64,000 bases of DNA from assembly GCF_014204795.1 (NCBI RefSeq), contig NZ_JACHMB010000001.1, positions 2,914,001-2,978,000 of the forward strand. The letters run 5' to 3'. The notes beneath the pieces are model-generated. The model was not told the origin of the DNA. It searched no databases and saw only the letters and a program-made list of their open reading frames with translations. Shown in pieces: positions 44,611-52,695 of this stretch. Source of the DNA: Nonomuraea jabiensis (GTDB lineage: Bacteria > Actinomycetota > Actinomycetes > Streptosporangiales > Streptosporangiaceae). The translations under genes were made by a program, and so were the position numbers. Numbering within the stretch: position 1 is the stretch's first letter; each line of letters opens with the position of its first letter.

Positions 44611-45138
44611 TCAGACGGTGGTCTCCTCGGCGACGTCCAGGCGCGAGTGCGCGGCCAGGGCCTGCAGGGCGCGCATCGCCGCGCCCGCGTGGTTGCCCCA
44701 GGTGTTGAAGTAGGAGTACTGCCACCACCAGAGCGCCTCGTGGGGCCGTCCCGCGTGGTAGTGACGCAGGCCGTGGATGAGATCGGCGGCGACCGCGGTC
44801 AGGTCGTCGGAGAGCCGGTAGGGCGTGACGCCGGTGTCCTTGTACGGGTCGAACACCTCGGCGTAGTCGTCGACCGGCTTCAGCCGCTCGGCCAGCGCGG
44901 TGCGCACGCCGTCGATGTCGGGGTCCTCGCTCATGGCCGGCTCGTAGTTGCCCGCGAGGATGACGTCGCGGTTGGCCCCGAGCTTGGCGCCGGCCAGGCT
45001 GACCTGCGCGACCTCCACCAGCAACAGCGACCAGATGGCATCGCCGCCCTCGCCGCCGGCGACCCTGGTCAGGCCGTCGACGTAGTCCTGCGCATGCCCG
45101 GCGATCTCTTCAGCCAGCGCACTCCACTGGTCAGACAT
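44611..45138 (-). CDS. DUF5063 protein
   Basis: 175 aa, soluble and acidic. The C-terminal block [38 protein letters not shown] is the DUF5063 signature. Function unknown. The gene is stably placed between recR and ask in actinobacteria, as here. Its ATG overlaps the recR stop by 8 bp, so it is translated with recR. Confidence 0.87.
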   Translation of the reverse strand: MSDQWSALAEEIAGHAQDYVDGLTRVAGGEGGDAIWSLLLVEVAQVSLAGAKLGANRDVILAGNYEPAMSEDPDIDGVRTALAERLKPVDDYAEVFDPYKDTGVTPYRLSDDLTAVAADLIHGLRHYHAGRPHEALWWWQYSYFNTWGNHAGAAMRALQALAAHSRLDVAEETTV

Positions 45139-45730
45139 CCAGCAGCCTCCGTCCTTCGAACGCGCGGCCCAAGGTCACCTCGTCGGCGTACTCGAGGTCA
45201 CCGCCCACAGGCAGACCGCTGGCCAGTCGTGTCACTTTGATGCCCATCGGCTTGACCAGACGGGCGAGGTAGGTAGCCGTCGCCTCGCCCTCGAGGTTGG
45301 GATCGGTGGCGAGGATGAGCTCGGTGACCCGGCCATCCGCCAGACGTGTCATGAGCTCGCGGATGCGCAGGTCGTCGGGGCCGATGCCGTCGATCGGGCT
45401 GATCGCGCCGCCGAGCACGTGGTACGTGCCACGGAACTCGCGCGTCTTCTCGATCGCGACGACGTCCTTCGACTCCTCCACCACACATATCACGTGGGTG
45501 TCGCGGCGCGGGTCACGACAGATCCGACACTCCTCCTCAGAGGCCACGTTTCCGCAGACCCGGCAGAAGCGGACCTTCTCCTTGACCTCCAGCAGGGCGT
45601 GCGCGAGCCGCTTCACGTCGGCCGGATCGGCCGCCAGCAGGTGGAACGCGATCCGCTGCGCGCTCTTGGGACCGACGCCGGGCAGCAGGCCCAGCTCGTC
45701 GATCAGGTTCTGGACGACCCCCTCGTACAT
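45131..45730 (-). CDS. recR: Recombination mediator RecR
   Basis: 199 aa. Helix-hairpin-helix [11 protein letters not shown] at the N-terminus. Four-Cys zinc finger C-x2-C (C-R-V-C) and C-x2-C (C-R-I-C) in the middle, and a Toprim start V-I-C-V-V-E-E. It helps load RecA during gap repair and forms the usual dnaX-ybaB-recR set. The stop overlaps the DUF5063 start, and ybaB ends two bases upstream. Confidence 0.96.
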   Translation of the reverse strand: MYEGVVQNLIDELGLLPGVGPKSAQRIAFHLLAADPADVKRLAHALLEVKEKVRFCRVCGNVASEEECRICRDPRRDTHVICVVEESKDVVAIEKTREFRGTYHVLGGAISPIDGIGPDDLRIRELMTRLADGRVTELILATDPNLEGEATATYLARLVKPMGIKVTRLASGLPVGGDLEYADEVTLGRAFEGRRLLDV

Positions 45731-45732
45731 GC

Positions 45733-46083
45733 CTAGAACCCTGGCAACTGTCCGAGGCCGCCGCCACCCAGCCCCTGGGCCAGCGGGCCGAGCTTCTCCT
45801 GCTGCAGATCGGCCGCCGCGCGGACGGCGTCGCGGACGGCCGCGATCACCAGGTCGGCGATCGTGTCCGCGGTGTCCTGCGCGTCCCCCGCGTCGATCAC
45901 GCTGGGGTCGATCTTGAGCTCCAGCAGCTCGCCCGAGCCGTTGACCACGGCCGTGACCAGGCCACCGCCCGCTGAGCCTTCGATCTGCGCGTCGTTGAGC
46001 TCCTGCTGGGCGCTCACAAGCTGCTGCTGCATGAGCTGGGCCTGCTCCAGCAGCTGCTGCAGGTTGACATCCCCTGGGTTCAC
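45733..46083 (-). CDS. YbaB/EbfC nucleoid-associated protein
   Basis: 116 aa from GTG 46083 with GAGGAG nine bases before it. The family body is a helical N-terminus ([12 protein letters not shown]), then [21 protein letters not shown] Gly-rich tail ([13 protein letters not shown]) follows. It binds DNA as a dimer. The upstream open frame is antisense to a spacer and not part of the protein. Normally it directly follows dnaX; here a GAF regulator lies between them. Confidence 0.92.
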   Translation of the reverse strand: MNPGDVNLQQLLEQAQLMQQQLVSAQQELNDAQIEGSAGGGLVTAVVNGSGELLELKIDPSVIDAGDAQDTADTIADLVIAAVRDAVRAAADLQQEKLGPLAQGLGGGGLGQLPGF

Positions 46084-46391
46084 CGTCGTGCGCTCCTCGT
46101 GGCTCCGGTTCTTGACTGCCACGAGCCTACGGGGTTTGGGCGTCGTCCTGTACTGGTGCGGCCCTACCTGGGATGTTTTTTGGCCGGATCTCGGCCCCCC
46201 TCCAGCGTCCGAGACCCGGCCACCACGTCGGCGGAGCGGCCGCACCACGCCGACGCGTTGCCACGAGAAGTTAACGACCTGAACGTTGCACACACGTTGC
46301 GTTCATTCAATCACCCTCCGCAATCCCCCTTAAGGGGTTGCGCGCGCCCCCTGGAAGACGGATGCTCTTTGTTGACTACTTGGAGTGACCG
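46084..46391. other. Promoter spacer between ybaB and the GAF regulator
   Basis: 308 bp separating divergent genes. It contains ACGTTGC repeated at 46283-46289 and 46294-46300 (11 bp apart). This pair lies within a larger imperfect palindrome GAACG...CGTTC. A perfect 12-bp palindrome CCCCTTAAGGGG occurs at 46326-46337. These are candidate binding sites for the downstream GAF regulator. No small gene is evident. Confidence 0.5.
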
Positions 46392-47801
46392 ATGAGTTAC
46401 GCAGACCTCGACGCGTACTCGCGCCTGCTACGCGGAGCGCACGAAGCGGCGGAGGCCGGCCGCGTGCCGCCGGAGCTGCCCCGCCGCCTGATCACCGCCT
46501 CCTGGCAGCGGTCGCTGGAGGCCGGGATCGACCCGGACGGCAAGAGCGCGCCCCTGGTCTACGACCTTCCCCACATCGAGGACGTCCGTCAGGCGCACCC
46601 GTTGCGGCCGCTGCTGCCCCTCATCGCCCAGACACTGTCCAGCCTGGCCGACGAGGTCCTGATCGTCACCGACGGCGGCGGACGGGTGCTGTGGCGCGAG
46701 GGCAGCCACGCGATCATGCGCCGGGCGGACCAGATCGGTCTGGCCGACGGGCACCAGTGGGCCGAGGGCACGGTCGGCACCAACGGCATCGGCACCGCGC
46801 TCGAAGCGGGCCGGCCCGTGCACGTCTACTCGGAGGAGCACCTCATGCGGGTGCTGCACGTCTGGTCGTGCAGCGCCGCCCCGATCACCGACCCGGACTC
46901 GGGCCAGATCCTCGGCTGCGTCGACGTCAGCGGCACCTCGCGCAGCCTGCACCCCGCGACCGTCGCGCTGGTCGCCGCCACGGCCAAGCTCACCGAGACC
47001 CAGCTCGCGCTGCGCATGCACGAACGCGACGAGCGCCTGCGCCGCCGCTTCGAGTCCGTGCGCGGGCAGCCCGGGGTCCTGCTGTCGGCCAGCGGCCGCG
47101 TGCTCTCCGGCGACCCGGCCGGCTCCCTGGGCGAGCGCATCCGGCTGTCCGGCCGGCGGGTGATACTCCAGGACGGTTCCGCCGCCGTGCTGGAGCCGTT
47201 CGCCGACGGCTTCCTCCTGCGTCCCACGCCCTCCGCCGCGCCTCCCACGCTCGCCCTGTCCTTCCTCGGCGAGGCTCAGCCCGTGGCCACGTTCGGCGAG
47301 CTCAACCGGCCGCTCTCGCTCCGGCACGCCGAGATCCTGGCCCTGCTCGCGCTGCATCCGCACGGGCTGACGGCCGAGCAGCTCTCCTTCCACCTCTACG
47401 GCGACGACGGCAACCCGGTGACCATCAGGGCGGAGATCCACCGGCTGCGGGCCCAGTTCGGGGAGGCCATCGCGGCCAAGCCGTACCGGCTGACCTGCCC
47501 GCTGGAGGCCGACTTCCTGGAGGTACGCCGCCACCTGTCGGCCAACGACACCGGCGCGCTGGCCCGCGCGTACCGGGGCCCGCTGCTGCTCCGCTCGGAG
47601 TCGCCGGAGATCCGCCGCGAGCGGGACGAGCTGGAGGCGCAGGTCCGCGTGTGCCTGCTGCGGCACGGGGCGCCGGACGAGCTGTGGACGTACGCGCAGA
47701 CCTGCAGCGGCCGCGACGACTACGAGGTCCTGGAGCGCCTGGCCGCCCTTCCCCCCACCGACCCCCGCTCCGCAGCCGCCCGCTCCCGCCTCTACCCCTA
47801 A
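46392..47801 (+). CDS. GAF-domain transcriptional regulator (AcoR-like N-terminal half)
   Basis: 469 aa. The N-terminus has I-x-x-S-W-Q-R-S-L-E-A-G-I. A GAF sensor domain (about residues 80-210) follows, with W-R-E-G-S-H-A-I-M and W-A-E-G-T-V-G-T-N-G-I-G-T-A. This is the AcoR-type sensor that often controls aldehyde or alcohol dehydrogenases in actinobacteria. The sigma-54 AAA+ domain of AcoR is absent. A C-terminal winged-helix region (S-L-R-H-A-E-I-L-A-L-L-A-L) probably binds DNA. ATG follows GGAG. It lies on the opposite strand within the dnaX-ybaB block. Confidence 0.82.
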   Translation: MSYADLDAYSRLLRGAHEAAEAGRVPPELPRRLITASWQRSLEAGIDPDGKSAPLVYDLPHIEDVRQAHPLRPLLPLIAQTLSSLADEVLIVTDGGGRVLWREGSHAIMRRADQIGLADGHQWAEGTVGTNGIGTALEAGRPVHVYSEEHLMRVLHVWSCSAAPITDPDSGQILGCVDVSGTSRSLHPATVALVAATAKLTETQLALRMHERDERLRRRFESVRGQPGVLLSASGRVLSGDPAGSLGERIRLSGRRVILQDGSAAVLEPFADGFLLRPTPSAAPPTLALSFLGEAQPVATFGELNRPLSLRHAEILALLALHPHGLTAEQLSFHLYGDDGNPVTIRAEIHRLRAQFGEAIAAKPYRLTCPLEADFLEVRRHLSANDTGALARAYRGPLLLRSESPEIRRERDELEAQVRVCLLRHGAPDELWTYAQTCSGRDDYEVLERLAALPPTDPRSAAARSRLYP

Positions 47802-47816
47802 CCCCCAGGCCCGGCC

Positions 47817-48053
47817 TTTCGGCGCGCCCCAAGCGCGGCCTTCGGCGCGACCCAGGCGTCGCTCTCGGCCCGACCCCAATCGCGGCCCTCGGCACGACCC
47901 CAATCGCGGCCCTCGGCACGACCCCAACCGCCGCCCTCGGCACGACCCCAACCGCGAGCCTCGGCCCGACCCCAGACACCGCCCTCGGCGCGGCCTTTGG
48001 TGCGGCCCTCGGCCCGACCTCAAGCCCGACCCTCGGCCCGACCCTCGGTGCGG
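47817..48053. repeat. 24-bp degenerate minisatellite
   Basis: About ten diverged copies of a 24-bp unit with core CGCGGCCCTCGGCACGACCC, between the convergent GAF regulator and dnaX. Three central copies (about 47880-47950) are nearly identical and the outer ones have drifted. Because 24 is divisible by 3, open frames run through it, encoding 8-residue repeats (A-A-L-G-T-T-P-I on one strand). No ribosome site precedes them. Confidence 0.85.
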
Positions 48054-48055
48054 TC

Positions 48056-50566
48056 TCAGGTGTGGTCGATCTCGCCGATCACCTGGGCGCCGAGCTCGCG
48101 TTCCAGCAGGGCCATGCCGGAGACCGCGTCCACGTCGGCGTCGGCGTCGTTCAGGGGGTCGACCTCGTCCGACTCCGGGCCCTTGTTACGGCCGGGGACG
48201 GTCTCCGGCCAGGCCGCCGCGCCACCACGGGCGGCCGGAACGCGGGGACCCGCCTGGGCTGCGGCACGCGCCGCCGACCTCGCGGCGGCCAGCCCGCTGC
48301 CGACCGCGACGGCGGTGACGGTGTTCGTGGGGTCGGGGGCCGGCGGCGAGCCGGGGCTGAGGTCGTCGGGGGCGTCGGGCCAGGACTCGTCCGTGGTCTG
48401 ACGTCCGCCGGACCCGGCCGCGGGATGGCCGGGGCCGGCCTCCTGGGCGTCCCCGTCCTCGTGGGACCCGCCGTGGGAGGCCGTACGCCCCTGGGAAACG
48501 TGCGCCCCCTGCTGGGCACCCGGCCCGCCCTGGGCACCGGGCACGCCGTGGGCGCCGGCGGGCCCGGCCATGCCGGAGGCGGCGGAATGCGGACCGGTCG
48601 AGCCCGAGGGGCCCGCGTGGGGACCGGCCGAGCCCGAGGGGCCTGCGTGGGGACCGGAGGAGGCGGCGTGCGGACCAGTCGGGCCGGGCGCCGCGCCGTG
48701 GCCTCCCGCCGGGCCGCCGTGCGCCGGCGGTCGGGGAGCGCCCCGGGACGCGGAGCCGCCGACGGGGGCTGGGGAGCCGCCGACGACCGCCTCGACCCGC
48801 CACGTACCGCCGAGCACGTCGCCGAGCGCGCCGGCCACGACGGCGTCCTTGCCACCGCCCGTGAAGTTCTTCATCGCGCCGACCTGGGTGAAGCCGAGCG
48901 TGACGACGTTGCCTTCCACGCCCACCACCTGGGCGTTGGTGCTCACGTTGGCCCAGACGACGATGCTGCGCTGCTTGAGCGAGGCCAGCACGGCAGCCCA
49001 CTGCGCCTGTATGGCCCCCGTCCCACCCGCGGTGGGAGCACCGCCACCGGGCTGTCCGCCACTTGCCGCCTGGGGCGCGTCACCCGCCGCCGGGGCCGCC
49101 TGCGTCACGGAAGGCGAACCGGGACGAGCCGGCTCAGGCCAGTCGTCACCCCCCGCCGCACCGGAACCGGCGGCGGCCGGAGCCTGACCACCCACCGGGA
49201 CGGACGCGCCCGCCGGACCGGACGAGTGCGAAGAGCCGGCCGCCGAACCGGGACCGGACGCGGGGGCCGTACCGGCGGGACCGGAAACGGGCGACGCGGA
49301 AACAGGCGAGGCGGAAACAACCGGCACAGACGGCACAGACGGCACAGACGGCACAGACGACACGGAAGGAACAGGCGGGGCGGCGACCCTGGCGGCCATC
49401 TGCGCGACAGCCCCACCGCGCTCCAGCCGCTCGATCCGGGCGAGCAACGCCTCCTCCCCCTGCGCGGCACCCGGGAGCAGAACGCGCGCGCACATCAGCT
49501 CCAGCAGCAGCCGAGGCGAGGTGGCCCCGCGCATCTCGGTGAGACCGGCGTTGAAGACCTCGGCCGCGCGGGTGAGCTCCGCCGGGCCCATCGAGGCGGC
49601 CTGCTGAACCAGGCGCTCCAGCTCGTCGGCGGGCCGGTCGAGCAGCCCGCTCGACGCCGCCTCGGGGACGTTGGCCAGGATGACCAGGTCGCGGAAGCGT
49701 TCGAGCAGGTCGGAGGCGAAGCGGCGCGGGTCGTGGCCGCCCTCGATGACCCGGTTGACCGCGTGGAACACCTGCCCGCCGTCACGCGCCGCGAACGCGT
49801 TGACGACCTCGTCGAGCAGGTCGCCGTCGGTGTAGCCGAGCAGGGAGACGGCCTTGGCATAGGTGACGCCGTCCTCCTCGGCCCCGGCGAGGAGCTGGTC
49901 GAGGATCGACAGCGAGTCACGCGCCGAGCCCGCGCCCGCCCGTACGACGAGGGGCAGCGCGGCGGGCTCGAAGGGCACGCCCTCGGAGGTGAGGATCTCC
50001 TCCAGCAGCGCACGGAGCGTCGCGGGCGGCATCAGCCTGAACGGGTAGTGGTGGGTACGCGACTTGATCGTGCCGATGACCTTTTCCGGCTCGGTCGTCG
50101 CGAAGATGAACTTCAGGTGCGGCGGGGGCTCCTCGACGAGCTTGAGCAGCGCGTTGAAACCCTCCCGGGTCACCATGTGCGCCTCGTCGATGATGTAGAT
50201 CTTGTAGCGCGCGGAGACGGGGGCGAAGAACGCCCGCTCACGCAGGTCGCGAGCGTCGTCCACACCACCGTGCGAGGCGGCGTCGATCTCGATGACGTCG
50301 AGGTGGCCGGGACCGGTGGGGGCGAGCGCGACACACGACTCGCAGACGCCGCACGGGTCAGGCGTCGGCCCCTGCTCGCAGTTGAGGGAGCGCGCCAGGA
50401 TGCGCGCGCTGGAGGTCTTGCCGCACCCGCGAGGGCCGCTGAACAGGAAGGCGTGGTTGATCCGCCCCATGCGCAACGCCTGCCGCAGCGGGTCTGTGAC
50501 GTGCTCCTGACCCTTGACCTCGGCGAACGTCCCGGGCCGGTACTTGCGGTAAAGCGCAAGGCTCAT
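48056..50566 (-). CDS. dnaX: DNA polymerase III subunit gamma/tau
   Basis: 836 aa. The clamp-loader ATPase has Walker A G-P-R-G-C-G-K-T (residues 44-51), a four-Cys zinc module (C63, C72, C75, C78), I-I-D-E-A-H-M and sensor regions to about residue 370. A long Pro/Gly/Ser/Ala-rich linker follows. It includes S-V-P triplets from a 9-bp repeat (about 49323-49359), and a G-P-H-A-G-P-S-G type repeat from a 30-bp duplication (48601-48660). The tau C-terminal domain follows. No frameshift signal for a gamma form is evident. It lies downstream of ffs on the same strand. Confidence 0.96.
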   Translation of the reverse strand: MSLALYRKYRPGTFAEVKGQEHVTDPLRQALRMGRINHAFLFSGPRGCGKTSSARILARSLNCEQGPTPDPCGVCESCVALAPTGPGHLDVIEIDAASHGGVDDARDLRERAFFAPVSARYKIYIIDEAHMVTREGFNALLKLVEEPPPHLKFIFATTEPEKVIGTIKSRTHHYPFRLMPPATLRALLEEILTSEGVPFEPAALPLVVRAGAGSARDSLSILDQLLAGAEEDGVTYAKAVSLLGYTDGDLLDEVVNAFAARDGGQVFHAVNRVIEGGHDPRRFASDLLERFRDLVILANVPEAASSGLLDRPADELERLVQQAASMGPAELTRAAEVFNAGLTEMRGATSPRLLLELMCARVLLPGAAQGEEALLARIERLERGGAVAQMAARVAAPPVPSVSSVPSVPSVPSVPVVSASPVSASPVSGPAGTAPASGPGSAAGSSHSSGPAGASVPVGGQAPAAAGSGAAGGDDWPEPARPGSPSVTQAAPAAGDAPQAASGGQPGGGAPTAGGTGAIQAQWAAVLASLKQRSIVVWANVSTNAQVVGVEGNVVTLGFTQVGAMKNFTGGGKDAVVAGALGDVLGGTWRVEAVVGGSPAPVGGSASRGAPRPPAHGGPAGGHGAAPGPTGPHAASSGPHAGPSGSAGPHAGPSGSTGPHSAASGMAGPAGAHGVPGAQGGPGAQQGAHVSQGRTASHGGSHEDGDAQEAGPGHPAAGSGGRQTTDESWPDAPDDLSPGSPPAPDPTNTVTAVAVGSGLAAARSAARAAAQAGPRVPAARGGAAAWPETVPGRNKGPESDEVDPLNDADADVDAVSGMALLERELGAQVIGEIDHT

Positions 50567-50599
50567 GCGACCATCCCGCCTGCGAGGGGGCTCTCAACG

Positions 50600-50693
50600 A
50601 AGAGACCCCTCGCACACCCGCCAGAGCCCGCTTATCCTTGCTGCCTTCCGGCCCTGGGGAGGTTCACAGGATGACGCCGCGCGAGGGGTCCCT
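50600..50693 (-). ncRNA. ffs: Signal recognition particle RNA, small (4.5S) type
   Basis: On the minus strand the segment G-U-G-A-A-C-C-U-C-C-C-C-A-G is followed by G-C-C-G-G-A-A-G-G-C-A-G-C-A-A. This is the conserved helix 8 tip of bacterial SRP RNA. The ends pair as GACCCCUCGC (50690-50681) with GCGAGGGGUC (50613-50604), closing a single hairpin of about 90 nt. TAGACT at 50703-50698 is a suitable -10 box about seven bases before the 5' end. The position between tRNA-Ser and dnaX is conserved in actinobacteria. End points are approximate. Confidence 0.93.
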
Positions 50694-50779
50694 GCACAGT
50701 CTAGCCGGATGATGCAGTGCTTGCTCCACACCGGAAAAGGTGGTCTGCGCACGCCCAGAAGTCCGGTAAGCTCGTCGGC

Positions 50780-50864
50780 GGAGGATTCGCCTAGTGGCCG
50801 AGGGCGCACGCTTGGAAAGCGTGTATAGGGCAACCTATCAGGGGTTCAAATCCCCTATCCTCCG
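50780..50864 (+). tRNA. tRNA-Ser(GGA), integration site
   Basis: 85 nt. The acceptor stem GGAGGAT pairs with ATCCTCC and the discriminator is G. The anticodon arm CACGC-TTGGAAA-GCGTG gives anticodon GGA, and the T-arm contains GGTTCAAATC. A long variable arm is present, as expected for serine. No CCA is encoded. The 3' half from 50811 is the start of the 118-bp repeat that recurs at 55907, so this is the attB of a tyrosine integrase. The gene remains intact at the left junction. Confidence 0.97.
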
Positions 50865-50928
50865 CGCCTGGTTGAGGCAGTAAACGCGAAGGGGCCGACC
50901 CCATCCAAGTCGGCCCCTTTCGCTATTC
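50811..50928. repeat. Attachment-site repeat, copy 1 (left junction, tRNA side)
   Basis: 118 bp from the tRNA-Ser anticodon region through its terminator to CGCTATTC. The same 118 bp recur at 55907-56024 with one substitution (A at 50837, C at 55933). The right end lies 17 bp before the integrase stop, as expected for an integrase reading toward its own att site. Confidence 0.95.
50886..50923 (+). terminator. tRNA-Ser terminator, copy 1
   Basis: GCGAAGGGGCCGAC and GTCGGCCCCTTTCGC form a 14-bp stem with one bulged T around a 9-base loop. The stem ends in an A/T-rich segment with a short T run. It is carried within every copy of the att repeat. Confidence 0.85.
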
Positions 50929-50929
50929 C

Positions 50930-50951
50930 AGTCTCAGTTTTAGTCTCAGTT
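50930..50951. repeat. Arm-type repeats at the left end of element 1
   Basis: AGTCTCAGTT at 50930-50939 and 50942-50951, 12 bp apart, overlapping the integrase stop. The same pair recurs at the right end, so these are likely integrase arm-binding sites. Confidence 0.65.
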
Positions 50952-52187
50952 GACCTCTTCGGAGGACTCGTCTCCCTCCTTACTCGTCTCCCAGAGCAGG
51001 CCGTCAACCTGCTTGGCCACCGTGTTCCGGATGCCGTCGGTGACGTGCTGGTACCGGCGTGCCATGCCGCTACTGGACCACCCCATGATGGCCATCACCG
51101 TTCTCTCGGGGACCCCGAGGACCAGCAGGACGGTTGCGGCGGTGTGCCGGGCGTCGTGGAGCCGACCGTCCCTCAATCCAGCAGATGCCAGGAGGCCTTT
51201 CCACTCGTGGTAGTCGGTGTACGGACTCACGGGCTGGCCGGTCGCCGTGGTGAAGACCCAGTCCCCCTCTTCCCAGAGCCGGCGCGCCTTGGCGCGCTCC
51301 GCCTGCTGTTCTTCCCGATGTCTGCGGAGTAGAGCAATGAGCTGAGCCGGAAGCCCGATGGTGCGGCGGCCAGCGCGGGACTTGGTGTCAGCGGTTGCGG
51401 CTCGCACCTGCTTGCGCTCGGGGCAGTAGCCAGGCTTGCGTCCACAGTTCTCTCGGCAGCCGTGTTCGTACTTCGGGCGCTGGCGCCCCCGGCGTACTCG
51501 CAGCTCGCCCCTGTCGAGATCCACGTCTGCCCACTTGAGCCCCAGCGCTTCGCCTTGGCGGAGTCCCAGCGCCAGCGCCACGGCCCATCGCGCGCTGTTT
51601 CGGGGTAGCTCGTCAGCCGCCTTGAGCAGGCGCTTCACCTCGTCGATCTCGTACGGCTCCACCTCCTCCTCAGTGAGTGTCGGCGCCTTGGCCAGGGTCG
51701 CTGGGTTGGTGGTGATGTGCCCCCGCCGCACCACGACGTTGAGCGCCGTCCGAACCGTCCGGTGGACGTGGTGCGCGGTGCCGGCCGATTTCCCCGACGC
51801 CTGGATCTTGGCGTACAGCTTCTCCAGGTGTTCGGGCGTCAGCTTGTCGAGACGATGCGCCCCGATGCCGGGGATCAGGTGGGTGTTGACGTCCACCTTG
51901 TAGCCAGAGTGTGTGCTCTCCCTGATGGAGGGCGGGACCGCGATGGTCTCGATCCAGTGCGTGAGCCACTTCGCGACCGTCCAGGTCTGCCCAGCCTTAC
52001 GGACCTTGCCGCTGTCGCGCTCTTTCTCCAGCGCACGGACTCGGCGGATGGCCTCGGCTTGCGACTTGACCATGACGTGCCGACGGTCGGGCTTCCCGTC
52101 GTCCTTGACGCCTACGGTCACCCGACCGTGCCAGTAGCCGTCCTTGCCGAGATAAACGCTTGATGCACCGTTGGGCTTGCGTCCCAT
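50946..52187 (-). CDS. int: Tyrosine-type site-specific integrase
   Basis: 413 aa from ATG 52187 with GGGGAG eight bases upstream. An N-terminal arm-binding region precedes an SAM-like core-binding domain (about residues 70-165) and a catalytic domain. Active-site residues are visible: R210 (L-G-L-R-Q-G-E), K269, H344 and R347 (L-H-D-A-R-H), W370 in place of the last His/Trp, and the nucleophile Y379 (R-R-Y-Q-H). A Cys-rich insert (C-R-E-N-C-G...Y-C-P) is common in actinobacterial phage and ICE integrases. It should recombine the tRNA-Ser site and appears complete. Confidence 0.95.
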   Translation of the reverse strand: MGRKPNGASSVYLGKDGYWHGRVTVGVKDDGKPDRRHVMVKSQAEAIRRVRALEKERDSGKVRKAGQTWTVAKWLTHWIETIAVPPSIRESTHSGYKVDVNTHLIPGIGAHRLDKLTPEHLEKLYAKIQASGKSAGTAHHVHRTVRTALNVVVRRGHITTNPATLAKAPTLTEEEVEPYEIDEVKRLLKAADELPRNSARWAVALALGLRQGEALGLKWADVDLDRGELRVRRGRQRPKYEHGCRENCGRKPGYCPERKQVRAATADTKSRAGRRTIGLPAQLIALLRRHREEQQAERAKARRLWEEGDWVFTTATGQPVSPYTDYHEWKGLLASAGLRDGRLHDARHTAATVLLVLGVPERTVMAIMGWSSSGMARRYQHVTDGIRNTVAKQVDGLLWETSKEGDESSEEVN

Positions 52188-52188
52188 G

Positions 52189-52311
52189 TCAGCGGCTCCC
52201 CTCACGCAGGTTGTTCACGTAAGCGCTCAAGCACTCGATGGGGACGCGGCGGAGTCGGCCGATGCAGAGCTCGTAGGACAGGCCGGTGCTCTGCGTGGAC
52301 GCGACCGGACG
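52189..52311 (-). pseudogene. Excisionase (Xis) remnant
   Basis: The frame reads S-T-G-L-S-Y-E-L-C-I-G-R-L-R-R-V-P-I-E-C-L-S-A-Y-V-N-N-L-R-E-G-S-R and ends in TGA one base before the integrase ATG. The Y-E-L...G-R-L-R-x-V-P-I-E-x-L-x-A-Y-V pattern is the DNA-binding core of MerR-like helix-turn-helix excisionases. The N-terminal third and any start codon are missing (TAG at about 52312). Placement directly before int is the normal xis-int arrangement. Confidence 0.6.
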
Positions 52312-52695
52312 CTACCGAGTGCCGGGGACACCGACCCGAGAAAGTGTCCCCGGCGTCCCCGGTGTCCTTGAACCTGTGAGTTGGGGCGGCCGACGAGGTC
52401 AGGGCGCGGGCCGTTTCCGCGAGGTGGGATCTGCCGGGCGTTCCTCGTGCGCTCGCCTCGCGACTGACGGAGCAGGTGGCGTCAAGATGGGCGACCTGCC
52501 GCCCCGTCGACCGGCTCCGGACCGCCGCTGATCGTCCTGCTCCTCACCCCGAGGCCACCGTCCCGACCAGCTTCGGGCGCCGCCACCTGATCCGCACGGC
52601 AGAGCCCTTCGCCGGGCGGCGCGTGCTCGACCGCCCGCCCGGCCCCGCCCACTGATCCGGGGCGACAGGCCGTCACCCCGGATGGCTCCACCGGG
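52312..52695. other. Unexplained spacer in element 1
   Basis: 384 bp between the excisionase remnant and the sigma-factor gene. A plus-strand frame at about 52520-52654 (A-D-R-P-A-P-H-P-E-A-T-V...A-E-P-F-A-G-R-R-V-L-D-R-P-P) looks like the C-terminal end of a lost gene but matches nothing I recognise. No promoter or terminator is evident. Confidence 0.35.

Noticed and set aside
47817..48053. CRISPR array or coding extension of the GAF protein
   Set aside because: The 24-bp units have no spacers, and the GAF frame stops cleanly at 47801.
46385..50674. Open frame of about 1430 codons on the plus strand across the GAF gene and dnaX
   Set aside because: It runs out of frame through the GAF gene, through the 24-bp repeats and antisense to dnaX. 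No domain is visible.
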